DNA from: Thinopyrum elongatum
Taxonomy: Eukaryota > Streptophyta > Magnoliopsida > Poales > Poaceae
Reading direction: 5' to 3'
Assembly (NCBI GenBank): GCA_011799875.1
Contig: CM022298.1
Span: 728,368,135 to 728,432,134, forward strand
Length of the DNA: 64,000 nt
This document shows positions 10,346-20,205 of the stretch, piece by piece. Position 1 is the first letter of the stretch. Every line of letters starts with the position of its first letter. A program made the position numbers and the translations under genes. Below the pieces are notes generated by a model, which was not told where the DNA came from, did not search any database, and saw nothing but the letters and a program-made list of their open reading frames with translations.

Positions 10346-11330
10346 TGTTTTATCATAAGTCTTTCAAGTATTATATCTTGTTACATTTGTTTTATGTAGA
10401 AATGGAGCTCTGTTATCTGACCTTCTTAAGAAAAACCTTTTCTTTGTTCTGAAATTTCTATTATCTCTACTTTGGGATTTATAATATTTTTTATTCTTAT
10501 ACCTTCCTTCTTCATATGTTAATGGTATTTGGACAATGTTATTGCAGAAATTATATCTGTTTTCTTCATAGATCTTTGATCTTGTATACTTGTACATACC
10601 TTTCTTAGTTGTTTAAACACAAATGTTATAGCTTGGGATATGTTTACAATATTTCTCGCTGATTCTTTTTTATATTCCTCAAATATTATAGACCCTAGTG
10701 GGTCAGGCAACATATTAAAATATATTTCTACTACTCGTACATTAAAGCCTTGCTTAGCGGTGGTAGCATTATATAAGTAATGCTAAGAGAATTCCTTTAT
10801 AACTTTCCAGCTTGTCAGCGTTAATTTTTTTATTTCTCTCAATCTTTTATTTTGTAATGAAGTATGTCCTAATTCTGAATCTTCTGCTACGATCATATTT
10901 GAAATAAAATTTGCAAAGTTATTAGGATTACTTCCCGCTCTTTTTAATTCTTGATATTGATTAGGGCACGTTTCTACCCATTGTTCATATAAGACTATTA
11001 CAGATTTCCCTAAAAATGTTTCAAGATATGTTATCATATCTTCAACCTTAGTCCCTATATTATGCTGATTTTGTATATTTTTTTGAACTATTAAACCTTT
11101 CCATATGCTAATTATATTCGACCAATCTATTGGGTCATGGGCTGCTAAATTTAATATAGCTCCATCATTCTTATAATTTTAAAATTGTACTGGCCTTTCA
11201 AAATCTCTTCTCTTAGTATCCATATATCTATATTGTCCAGAGATATATGTGGATTGGTAGTCATCTTTTTCTGGGGGCCATTGTCTAGCTGATCTGGTAG
11301 GTCTCTACCTTTCTTCATCTTTTTAGTGAA
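10346..11330 (-). pseudogene. Pararetroviral coat-protein core, frame-broken
   Basis: Three successive open stretches on the minus strand (11037-10783, 10713-10519, 10597-10364) in different frames lead into the CCHC knuckle. The first has an aromatic/charged pattern (KSVIVLYEQWVE) of the capsid core type. The last is rich in Arg, Lys and Asn, as expected for the nucleic-acid-binding tail. None begins at a natural start. I infer one ancestral capsid domain now split by at least two frameshifts. Confidence 0.5.
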
Positions 11331-12173
11331 GATTTCCCATATCCCTTTCTTTTTTAATTACTATTTTCTACTTCCATGGCTTTCATTGCATTATCTAAAT
11401 TATGTAATCATACATCATCTAGTGAGTTATAAAAATCACTATTTTGTTCTGAATATACATAATTTTTATCTTCTTCTTCTTCTTCTTCATAACTTTCTAG
11501 TAATAGCTTATTATTTATATCCCATTGCTCTTCTTCATCCAAAATTTCATCTTTATGGCTTTGAGTAATATTCTATCTTTATCATTATTTCCGTGGTAAC
11601 ATTATTATTACTATTATTATTGTCTCCTTTCTTCTGATGCTTTATTATTATTATTATGAGAGGGCTACTAGTGGCTGGTTTTTTCTCGCTTTAGCCTTTT
11701 TAATTTAGCAATCTCTCTAATGAAAAATAATTCACTTTTATTATTTAGGCCAATCTGTTGTCATATAATGACTATATTCCCATTCTATATGCTTTAATTT
11801 TTTTTCTCAATGTATAATTTCATCATCTCTATTAGTTTTTTTCATGCATTTGATTACACATTTATTCTTATCATTGCTAATATCTGATTCTGTCATAAAA
11901 GATTATGTGTCTTTATGGAGTAGCTTTATAATTCATGAATTTGATACTACTACCTCCTTCACAATTTTGATAACTTATGTAATTTTCAGGTAGATTTAAT
12001 TCCTTCTTTTCTATTAATTCACTATCTTCCATTCCTCTCCTGCTCTTTCTTCAGAACTAATTGCCAGAGGATATAAATTGTATACCTTTGATTGCATGCT
12101 TCAATTACTATTTACACATTTACTCTATCTGGAACTACTTCTGTTCGTAAGCCTTCCTATAAATTCATGCTTA
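11331..12173 (-). pseudogene. Decayed polyprotein spacer between movement protein and coat protein
   Basis: The sequence is AT-rich with many stops in all minus-strand frames. It contains TTCTTCTTCTTC and TATTATTATT trinucleotide runs that read as acidic or Asn-rich peptide on the minus strand. Position and composition fit the linker of a Caulimoviridae polyprotein. No motif is identifiable. Confidence 0.4.
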
Positions 12174-12764
12174 CTAACAAATTTGTTCATATTCTTTACT
12201 TTGGAAACCAAAAATCATTTTTTCAATAAATTCTTTTACAGGCATTATTAAATCGGGGCTATGTATCTTATTAATTATTTTCATTATATCTCCTTCCGTA
12301 AAGTCTAATGTCGCTTTATCAATTGATTCCAATCTTCTATCTAATAATGTTATTAATACCTTTGTACCTAATTTCTTTCTTGTCATGCCTTTAACTCCTA
12401 TAATATACATTCCTTGATGAATATATTTATAACCACAATATCTTAATTCATTTTCAATATTCTTGCTCACAATTTGTAAATCTACTAGATGCATTAATAC
12501 ACTTAACTCTACTTCTCTAGATATTCTGTATAAACCACTCTTACTTTCAAACATACCCATATGATATACTTGCTGCGGTTTTATTTTTCTTAGAATATCT
12601 TTTTGATATCTTTCTAAGTCTTTTTGCAATTCTATAATTTCTTCTATACTGTCAATATCATCCGCTTTGAATGATAATATATGCTTCAGTGCAAGAGGTT
12701 TTGAGTCTTGCCTTACTACCTGGAGGAATTTGTCTCTTCTGGAGACGGTATTAGGTAAATCCAT
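12174..12764 (-). pseudogene. Pararetroviral movement protein (30K-type) frame
   Basis: A 196-codon open frame starts at an ATG. Its middle (about residues 75-150) reads like the 30K-superfamily movement protein of Caulimoviridae, including GYKYIHQGMYIIGVKG and a following TRKKLGTKV. In living relatives this protein forms tubules or modifies plasmodesmata for cell-to-cell spread and is the N-terminal part of the polyprotein. It is the longest intact stretch of the relic, but it is closed by a stop before the capsid region. It is about half to two thirds of the usual domain length and its C-terminal part is missing or shifted. Expression is not expected. Confidence 0.7.
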
Positions 12765-13004
12765 TTTTCTAAATTAATACTCCTTAATGAAGATATTATT
12801 CCAGATGAAGATAACACAATTTCTTTATTGCTTTGAACACTATTTAGTTTATCTAAAACTTGAATTAAATGCTGAAGGATAGTGTTATTCTGTCTTATTA
12901 TTATTATTTTGGAGTCTTATTTTGGTGAGTCGTGATCAGAAAATCCGATAGAAGGTGACAAGTATTTAGCAACTTCGTTTAATGCTTGGCTATATTCACT
13001 CATA
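12765..13004 (-). pseudogene. Small upstream pararetroviral frame (P2/virion-associated-like), broken
   Basis: An ATG at 13004 opens a short frame (MSEYSQALNEV...) that stops after about 22 codons. In another frame the sequence continues as an open stretch with heptad-like Leu/Ile spacing (QNNTILQHLIQVLDKL), running up to the movement-protein ATG. A small coiled-coil protein directly upstream of the polyprotein is typical of badna- and tungro-type viruses. The assignment rests on position and coiled-coil character only. Confidence 0.4.
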
Positions 13005-13089
13005 TAACTATGAGAGGATAAGAGTTTTTACCTCTTGTACCAACCTTTTTTTTCAAGTATATCTTGACTTGTTTCAGTGCATGGCATTG

Positions 13090-13540
13090 CTTCTTTGTTT
13101 TTATTTAGTCAATGGCCTATGGATAAGACTTGTTCTTTAATGTAATTGTTATTCTTGAAAACTATATTCTGTCTTGCTTTTGCTTCTTCTAGCTTATGCA
13201 GAATGATATATGTTTTATTATTTAACCCGAAGCACTTGTCTGCGAGTTTTTGATATTCTTTGAATAACTTTTCAAATTTTTGGTCAAGTATAACTTACTT
13301 TTTTCCCCAAGATATATAAAAATTATATATCAAGTCGACCACTATATTTAGCTGGCTATGAGATGTATGCCAAATATGCTCTTTAGAGGGATTTATTCTA
13401 CACCTAATATTAATATTCTCTTTAGTATTTATTACCTTACCTGCGCTAACTTCTAAGTTTAAATATCTTAATCTTTCAATAATTTTATCCTGGACCTGAC
13501 ACCAACTATAGCAAGAAAATATTTAATTATGTACTTATTT
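13090..13540 (-). pseudogene. Possible first pararetroviral gene (P1-like), broken
   Basis: Two open stretches in different minus-strand frames cover this interval, roughly 13500-13300 and 13290-13110. Both have the same AT-rich codon use and lysine/asparagine-rich peptide as the rest of the relic. Their place upstream of the small coiled-coil frame matches the first gene of tungro-like genomes. I see no diagnostic motif. Confidence 0.35.
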
Positions 13541-14122
13541 ATTTGATCGCTAAGCGCGGTCTTAATTAGTGCGCTGATATTCAACACTAATATTCACAAT
13601 AGTATTTACTATTCATGCCACTATTTGCTACTATTCAAATAATTGGCGTATGTCTGGTTGATTATTCATTTACTATTTAAGACTATTTCAATTATATGCG
13701 CGTGTCTGGTAATTAACACGGCTAATTCAAACTTATTTGCAGGATCTATTAAGAGCTGATGAGGCTAATTAGTTCGTCCGACGATGCACGCAGTGGTGTA
13801 ATATTCCTACTCGGTACTCACCATATTTATCATTATGTTACATCAGATATAGCTAGTTACGTTCGCTTGACAGTTTTAATTGCAAACTTATGGGTTAAAT
13901 TCTTATCGTCTTCCCAGGCAGTTCCATCCGAAGGAAACACTTCTCTACGACCACAAGGTTCTCATTCAAATGCCTCTCTGGGCTACACAGAGAACTACAC
14001 ACGCAGAGGTTTCTCCTATAGGATCCCTAGCATAAGAACTCTTCACATAAATTCATAAATAAAAATACCAAGTGAAACCAAGAAACAACATCATTTCAAC
14101 AACAAAATTTACATATGGTTTT

Positions 14123-14145
14123 CCCTTTGGGGAAACCCCGAAGGG
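14123..14145 (-). promoter_or_regulatory. Strong hairpin in pararetroviral leader
   Basis: CCCTTTGGGGAAACCCCGAAGGG forms a 10-bp stem with one mismatch around a three-base loop. It lies about 200 bases downstream of the TATA box in the transcribed direction. Long structured leaders are usual for Caulimoviridae pregenomic RNA. Whether this is part of the shunt structure cannot be told. Confidence 0.5.
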
Positions 14146-14333
14146 ATTACACAAAATAGGAAATTACCTTAAAATTCTTGGCGATCACAGCGCCTTCTTG
14201 GCTATACTACTAAGTGGAGGTGGCTAAATTACTAAAGAACTGGTGCTCTCTTCTTCGTGTGCTTCAGCGCTTCTCTCAGTGTGCTTGCTCTCCTCCGGCT
14301 TGTGTGTGTCTTTTGCCTCCGAGCCCGGCGCCT

Positions 14334-14343
14334 CCTTTTATAG
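14334..14343 (-). promoter_or_regulatory. TATA box of the pararetroviral pregenomic promoter
   Basis: The minus strand reads CTATAAAAGG followed by GC-rich GGCGCCGGGCTCGG and then a purine/pyrimidine mix as leader. It is the only strong TATA motif upstream of the viral genes in the reading direction. It is placed about 1.3 kb before the first viral frames, as expected for a pregenomic RNA promoter plus leader. Confidence 0.5.
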
Positions 14344-14660
14344 CCGCGAGGGAAGCACCGGATAAGCTTCACCTCTTTATTCTAATATGCCATAGCTTCG
14401 TGAGCTGGCTTCTAGACCATCGACGTGCATTTCTTCACGTGTTATTGTTGCTTGGACACATTCGAGAGAGTGCCCGATAAGTAGATTCCTTCACTGCCTC
14501 TGGGCTTTCACGTGGAAGCTCTCTGAAAAGCTTCACGTAGGTTTGTCCCTTGATGAATATCTTCTGGCCTTCAGTGTCTTCTAGCATATGAGTAATATCA
14601 TACACAGATGATTTTTACTCACATCGCTGCCTTCTTCTTGGACTGAAGCGTCTGGCTTTT

Positions 14661-15235
14661 TTTTTATGTGGGGGGTCTTCCCCGCCGATATAATTGATAA
14701 CACCTTATCAATATTCTAGATTTCATCAATATTCGGGTCAGTTATAATCCCTCCGCATGCCTCGTGATCATTGCAAATACTATGCTATCATCATTCCTCC
14801 ATCAGGATTCAGTTAATGAAGCATGGTAATGATCACACGAATACGGTTCCAGCAGAGTACGTGTCAGACTAGGGGTATCAAAATGTCAGATGATGAATAA
14901 TTAACCAAAAAAATTCCCTAATAGTATAAAAAATACAATAACTTACTAACTTTTATTATAGTACAAAAAAGTTGGTTTGTGATTAAGACTTATATTACCT
15001 GAAAGAAATTTTCTATGAACTCAAAAAAGATTCCCTAAAAATAGATCCGTGCGTATACACAGTATCAACATTTAATATTATTCCTACTTAGTGCTAATGA
15101 ACTCGTCTCAGTGTAATTTGACAAATGGAGGATTAATCAATGACATACCTAAAAGATGCTACACGGATCTCAAAGCCAGATCAGACGGAAGTCAGAGGGG
15201 TGGCAATGCCCCCTGGTGGCAAAGACATAATAATC
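14661..15235. other. Unclassified sequence between pararetrovirus and TA tract
   Basis: AT-rich with no gene recognised. The left part may still be viral promoter-upstream DNA. The boundary could not be fixed because no second copy of the empty site is in the window. Confidence 0.3.

Positions 15236-15304
<69 letters not shown>
15236..15304. repeat. (TA)n-rich microsatellite
   Basis: An alternating TA tract interrupted by CATA and GTATA. It abuts the self-complementary terminus at 15321. Confidence 0.9.
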
Positions 15305-15524
15305 GGACGGCCGTTTGGGACACCTAGGTGCCCAGGCACCTTGCTTGGATGCCGTTAGATCTGTTATCGGGTATTACCCGTTACGAAATAGCTGTATATT
15401 TTTGCATTTTATTTGCATCGCAAAGTAAATTAGTTTCCATATGTGTGTTTGTCATTCATACCCCATACGAACTTTCCAAATATAATTGATGTCTGCGAAT
15501 TGAATACCTAGCTAAAAAAATTGC

Positions 15525-15810
15525 ATGGCGGGGCGTGTGCATTAATGGTCCATCGTTCTGAAAAAACAAACCGAAATGATCCATTGTTTTGGAAAGGGTA
15601 TAACATGGAAAGGATATTGCCTTCCAAAAATGTGGCTCTCATCAATGGTCCATCGATTTTGGCAAAATTAAACCGAAATGATTTCCCATTGGATACCTTC
15701 CAAAAAAATTGTTGGGCGTGTGCATTATGGAAATGGCATAATAAGGCAATGAATACCTTCCAAAGCTGCGCCTCTAATTAATGTACATTGTTTGAACATA
15801 TGAAACCGAA
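15525..15810. repeat. Diverged tandem repeat, about 125-bp unit
   Basis: GTGTGCATTA, ATGGTCCATCG, AAACCGAAATGAT and ACCTTCCAAA recur in the same order two to three times (for example AAACCGAAATGAT near 15568, 15669 and 15803). It is non-coding. Confidence 0.6.
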
Positions 15811-16389
15811 ATGATTTTCCGCATGTACTGCAACGTAGTAGGTGATAGGTAAAATATAAAGGATCATTACGAATATTTGGAATAAATCATTAATTGTTGA
15901 CTGTCACTCATTTACTAGTCTGGGTCGTGTAGGTATATGTACATCTAAAATAGAAATAATTCGGAATTAAGACTATCAAAGTTAGCTGGGTATTTTTTTT
16001 AAATAAGCTAGGTGGGTATGATGTAATACGTAGTTAACAGATTTTGTTTAGTTTAATTTTCTTAAATATCTTTTCCATTGCTTTATCATCCACAAGGTTT
16101 AATCATCGATTTGTTGGTTTGATTGATTAAGCCGAGTGCATTTTATTGGGTATCGACAAACAAGACCAAGGCATTTATTGGTATGGAGAGACAAGACCAA
16201 GGTATGACAAAGAAAATGAATGGGAAATCATAAATATCTGTGTGGCACTATTATTATTAAGGACAAACAGTGCATGGTACAATAAGATGAAGGAAATGTT
16301 GGAAGAAAACTTGTAAACTTGTACTGAAACATATCAGGTTTGTAAAGGAAGAGCGCCACATGTGGAAGTGTTAGCTGGCACTTCTGGCA

Positions 16390-16700
16390 GACTTTATTAA
16401 TCTTGGACCTTGTCAAATTCTCTGGGTTTTGAGGACAACCAGTTCTGTAGTGTACGTCCTTTCTCATGGCAGAATGAACATGTCTGTTTTGCACGCACAC
16501 CACCTTCTGCAGCAGATTTGAGCCTTGCTGCCCACGGACGTCCTCGCTTCTTGCGTCGGTTAGGTGGAAGCACATCGTCATGCAGGTCAGCTCCCAAGAT
16601 GTCCTCATCTTCCATTTCATTGGCCCACTCATCATCTGATTCCGCAGATAAATGTGCTGATGTAGTAGATGAACGATGGAGGTGACACTGGCTACCATGG
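16390..16700 (-). pseudogene. MURA/FAR1-type transposase C-terminal zinc-knuckle fragment
   Basis: The minus strand encodes an acidic stretch (SDDEWANEMEDEDILGAD), then NRRKKRGRP and ARLKSAAEGG, then TCSFCHEKG, and in a shifted frame HYRTGCPQNPE. Together these outline a basic linker and a C-X2-C-X4-H-X4-C knuckle, as at the C-terminus of Mutator-family transposases and FAR1/FHY3-related proteins. A frameshift falls within the knuckle, and no catalytic DDE core is found nearby. It is a fragment. A domesticated FAR1-like gene piece is an alternative. Confidence 0.5.
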
Positions 16701-16790
16701 CCAAGATAAATGATGGGGGGGTGATCACCTAGGTATGCTCGTGTAGTAGATGAACGATGGACCAATGATTACCTGGGTATGCTTCTGGAG
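16655..16790. repeat. Short direct repeat, about 83-bp period
   Basis: GTAGTAGATGAACGATGGA occurs at about 16662 and 16744, each followed by an ACCTAGGTATGCT or ACCTGGGTATGCT block. It is a local duplication. Confidence 0.7.
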
Positions 16791-17243
16791 AAGACGAACG
16801 AAGGAGAGGTGAAATTAGTGGGGAGTGCTCATGTTGAAATGAATCAGGAAGAATGGATCACGTATTGGAGTAGTACGTACTGGATGCTTTGATTTCGTGG
16901 GGCTTTAATTCCTCGGCCAAATTATGGCAGTGCATGGGCCCTTATTTTTGGTAAGCAATCAAATTAGAGCGCAGCTTTTATTTTTGAAAACAATCGACTT
17001 AAATAGCAACAGAATAATGTGAAACATTATGATACGTCCTAATTCACCCACATGCAATATATTTGGAAGGTGGGAATCTGTGACTGGCAAATAAATATTT
17101 TTAACATTATGGAAGGTGCTAATTCATGTGCATGCCAATGTATTTAATGTTCTTAACGGGTTGGGCAATTGTAAACCCGATATACCTTGATAGGATGATG
17201 AGTTGATCGAACGGCTGATGCTCTATATACATATATATATATA

Positions 17244-17617
17244 GACAAATTTTATTTACCACCAGTGGTAGTTACCACCACTTGCGTTTTGTATGTTGTA
17301 TGTAGTATCTGTCTAAACCGAGAGTATGTATGCGTGGTATGTAGTATATAATGATGTTTAGGTAGTATATATACTTTTTTTTAGGTAGTATGTATCATAT
17401 TTTGAGTGTGCTCTTTTTTCGTACAAATATGTACGTATTTCACAAATATAATAAAAATTATGGGCCAACTTGTAATTTTTTTATGAAACTCACTTTGGAG
17501 TATCTTATATATAGTATGTGAATATACTCAAAATGATAAAGTAGTATATATTCTATCACATGGTAGTATATGAGACATGTGGGATAACTACCCCCAAGTG
17601 GTAGGATGGATTTTTCC
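17244..17617 (+). mobile_element. MITE, copy 1 (GGTAGTTACC family)
   Basis: About 374 bp. The left end GACAAATTTTATTTACCACC and right end GGTAGGATGGATTTTTCC resemble each other when inverted (ACCACC...GGTAGTTACC cores), and TA-rich DNA lies on both sides. The interior is rich in GTATGTAGTATATA words. Two more copies are at 17772-18147 (inverted) and 19206-19574 (direct). No coding content. The superfamily is not assigned. Confidence 0.65.
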
Positions 17618-17684
17618 TATATATATATATAATAATAATATAATATATATATATATATATATATTAATTATTATATATATTACT

Positions 17685-17760
17685 TACTAGTAAAGGAGCT
17701 AAGTTTCTTCCTTCCATTTTTTCACACGTTTTCCGGTCGTCTTCATTTCTTTCGTACATC
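17685..17760 (+). repeat. Fragment of duplication block A
   Basis: 76 bases repeat the first bases of block A (ACTAGTAAAGGAGCTAAG through TTCTTTCGTACATC; compare 19592-19667). They sit between the two oppositely oriented MITE copies. The fragment is cut off at a TA tract. Confidence 0.85.
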
Positions 17761-17771
17761 ATATATATATA

Positions 17772-18145
17772 GGGAAAATTCATCCTACCACCTAGAGGTA
17801 GTTACCCCACATGTCCCAAATACTACCATGTGGTAGTATATATACTACTTTATCTTTCTGAGTATGTTCATATATTATATATAAGATACTCCAAAGTCAG
17901 TTTCATGAAAAAATTGCAAGTTGACCCATAATTTTTATTATATTTGCGAAATACGTACATATTTGTACGTAAAAAAGAGCACACGCAAAATATGATACAT
18001 ACTAGCTAAAAAGTAGTATATATACTACCTAAACATCATTATATACTACATACTACACGTACATACTCTCGGTTTTAACAGATACTACATACAACATACA
18101 AAACGCAAGTGGTGGTAACTACCACTGGTGGTAGATAAAATTTGT

Positions 18146-18147
<2 letters not shown>
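17772..18147 (-). mobile_element. MITE, copy 2, inverted
   Basis: Near-complete reverse complement of 17244-17617, starting GGGAAAATTCATCCTACCAC and ending AAATTTGTCC. With copy 1 it makes a long inverted repeat of roughly 370-bp arms separated by about 154 bp. Confidence 0.7.

Positions 18148-18201
<54 letters not shown>
18148..18201. repeat. (TA)n microsatellite
   Basis: About 26 TA repeats immediately after the inverted MITE copy. Confidence 0.95.
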
Positions 18202-18204
<3 letters not shown>

Positions 18205-18544
18205 AATTGTTTGGGGCGCTAGGTGCTTGGGCACCTAGCATTTAATAGGTTGCATGTTAACCCATTTGCATTTATTGATTTGAAAAGAATTAAGACACAC
18301 ATTAATAGGTGGAGAGAGAATAGCAGAATAAAAATGAAATAGATATACATGTTTGCATGCATCCTCTTTAGATTGAGGTATATATGTATGTACGCAAAAT
18401 GTGACTCGCCGGCTTGCGGACCTTGTACGTACAGATAAATACATGTATACATAAAATTTGATACCTTCATAAGGTATCCATGACAAAATATTTTTATTAT
18501 TTATATAAATAAATTGTGCGCTGACTCCAAATAGTAGAGACATA

Positions 18545-18935
18545 CCCGTGGTATATACCTACTAATAAAATCATGTATATACGCGAGTATGTATATATCC
18601 AATGAATTATTCTAGGTTCTATATAGTAAAGAAATTATATACATACACGGATATGCATATACCTACTAACATAATCATGTACGTACGTGAGTATGCATAT
18701 ACCAACTAACGAAATTATATACACACGCGGGTATGCATATACCTACTAACGAAATTATGTAAGTACGCGAGTATATGTATATACCAACCAACGAAATTAC
18801 GTATATATGCGGGTACCATGCAAAAAATACATGTGTGAGTATGCGTATACCCGATTATGCGGTGGGTATGTGTATACATACTATTGAAATTACGTAACAT
18901 ACACGGGTATTTACATACCTAGTGATTTATTCTAC
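18545..18935. repeat. About 40-bp minisatellite
   Basis: The unit reads approximately ATACCTACTAACGAAATTAT then GTACGTACGCGAGTATGCAT. Starts at 18661, 18701, 18741 and 18784 give a 40-43 bp period, with more decayed units on both sides. Each unit alternates purine/pyrimidine words (GTATGCATAT, ATGTACGTACG). Confidence 0.75.
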
Positions 18936-18964
18936 GAATCAATAATTACTATATAAAGAGGTAA

Positions 18965-19150
18965 TAAAGCGTTTAAATTGGTTTCCAAATCAGCCGCTAA
19001 ATGTTGTTTTTTATTCACAATGGTATTTTAATCTTCTTCCTTTTCTATGACGTGACATGCATGCATGAGATGGTTAAAGAATTAAAGCCTGCCAAATTAA
19101 CTAGTAATTAAAGCGTTTAAATTGGTTTTCAAATCAGCCGCTAAACACGA
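18965..19150. repeat. Direct repeat pair AAAGCGTTTAAATTGGTTT
   Basis: A 37-bp block, TAAAGCGTTTAAATTGGTTT then CCAAATCAGCCGCTAAA, occurs near 18968 and again near 19111, about 143 bp apart. Confidence 0.75.
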
Positions 19151-19205
19151 TCCAACGATGGATAGGCAAGGTGCCCAGGAACCTAGGTGTCTCATGCGGT
19201 CATCC

Positions 19206-19574
19206 TGTTTCCGACTACCCATGGTAGTTACCACCACTTGAGTTTTGTATGTTGTATGTAGTATCTATCAAAACGGAGAGTATGTACGTGTAGTATGTAG
19301 TATATAACAATGTTTAGGTAGTATATATACTATTTTTTTGGTAGTATGTACCATATTTTGAGTATGCTCTTTTTTACGTACAAATATGTACGTATTTCAC
19401 AAATATAACAAAAACTATGGACTCATTTGTAATTTTTTCTTGTAACTTGTTTTAAAATATCGTAGATATAGTATGTGAACATATTTAGAATGATAAATTA
19501 GTATATACACTATCAGATGGTAGTATATGAGGCATGTAGGGTAACTACGCCTGGGTGGTAGGATGAATTTTCCC
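19206..19574 (+). mobile_element. MITE, copy 3
   Basis: Same orientation and same right end (GGTAGGATGAATTTTCCC) as copy 1. The left end is altered (CTACCCATGGTAGTTACC) where it meets the self-complementary terminus at 19167-19200. It lies directly upstream of duplication block A copy 2, as copy 1 lies upstream of the block A fragment. Confidence 0.65.
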
Positions 19575-19924
19575 TATATATATACACACACACTAGTAAA
19601 GGAGCTAAGTTTCTTCCTTCCATTTTTTCACACTTTTTTCGGTAGTCTCCATTTCTTTCGTACATCGGACGTTTCCACTTACTAGTAAATTTGTACGTGC
19701 AATGAACGTTGATATTAGGCAATATATTAATTGCATATGGATATTAGGTAAGATATTATTTGCGTGTTAATTATGTGATTAGTGTTGTAATTTATATTTG
19801 GTATGATATTAACTACACGTTAAACATGTTGAGCGCTCACCATTGGAGCAGCCTAAGTCATTGCATTGACCTGGATTGATGGCCGATATTTGTTGGATCC
19901 CCTTTGGGTCTTTTTATATTGGTA

Positions 19925-20205
19925 CTAGATAATTGCCCGTGCGTTGCAACGGGTGTAAATATTCTATAGTATGTTAGCTCATGATTATCTTTCATATTAG
20001 TGTGATTGTCTAAATAATTGTTTATCAAATCATGCCCGTGATTTCCCACTAAATTAGTTTTTTAGGATTTTATTGGGTAAGAACTTATTGTCTTGCCAAA
20101 GAAAGCATAATTTACGAAAATGAAGGGGAAATATTGACGAAGGACAAGGTGTACGACAGAACCTTACATTTCTTTTTAAGTAGAAGAGACATAGATATAG
20201 ATAGA
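19925..20205 (-). mobile_element. Short non-autonomous Helitron-like element, copy 2
   Basis: 281 bp. On the minus strand it starts TCTATCTATATCTATGTC and ends with a hairpin (CCCGTTGCAACGCACGGG) plus CTAG, flanked by A on one side and T on the other. These are the expected Helitron ends and insertion site. There is no coding capacity. The identical position in both duplication copies shows that insertion predates the duplication. Confidence 0.55.

Larger units (their letters stand above)
9882..14660 (-). mobile_element. Endogenous pararetrovirus (Caulimoviridae, tungro/orendo-like), truncated and decayed
   Basis: This is an AT-rich block unlike its flanks. Read on the minus strand it shows, in order: a TATA-type promoter and long leader (about 14400-13560), a frame-broken first gene, a second small frame, a movement-protein frame (12764-12174), and a coat-protein region ending in a CCHC knuckle and a second Cys/His cluster. 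That is the plant pararetrovirus order, with separate small genes upstream as in tungro-like viruses. Protease, reverse transcriptase and RNase H, which should follow, are absent because the block ends at 9882. Multiple stops and frameshifts make it a relic. The right boundary is uncertain. The genus assignment is from memory of family layouts, not a search. Confidence 0.75.
15303..19206. mobile_element. Putative MULE-like element bounded by self-complementary inverted termini
   Basis: About 55-60 bp at 15305-15362 (GACACCTAGGTGCCCAGGCA in its core) is matched in inverted orientation at about 19150-19206 (core GTGCCCAGGAACCTAGGTGT). Between them lies a zinc-knuckle fragment of MURA/FAR1 type plus nested MITEs and minisatellites. 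A third copy of the terminus at 18215-18240 shows that at least one further element or partial duplication is nested. Whether 15303 and 19206 are two ends of one insertion is inferred from pairing, since no target duplication was resolved. Confidence 0.4.

Noticed and set aside
13040..13062. TTGGTACAAGAGG on the minus strand as a tRNA-Met primer site of the pararetrovirus
   Set aside because: Only a partial match to TGGTATCAGAGC, and it lies about 50 bases before a small gene rather than at the start of a leader. Too weak to annotate.
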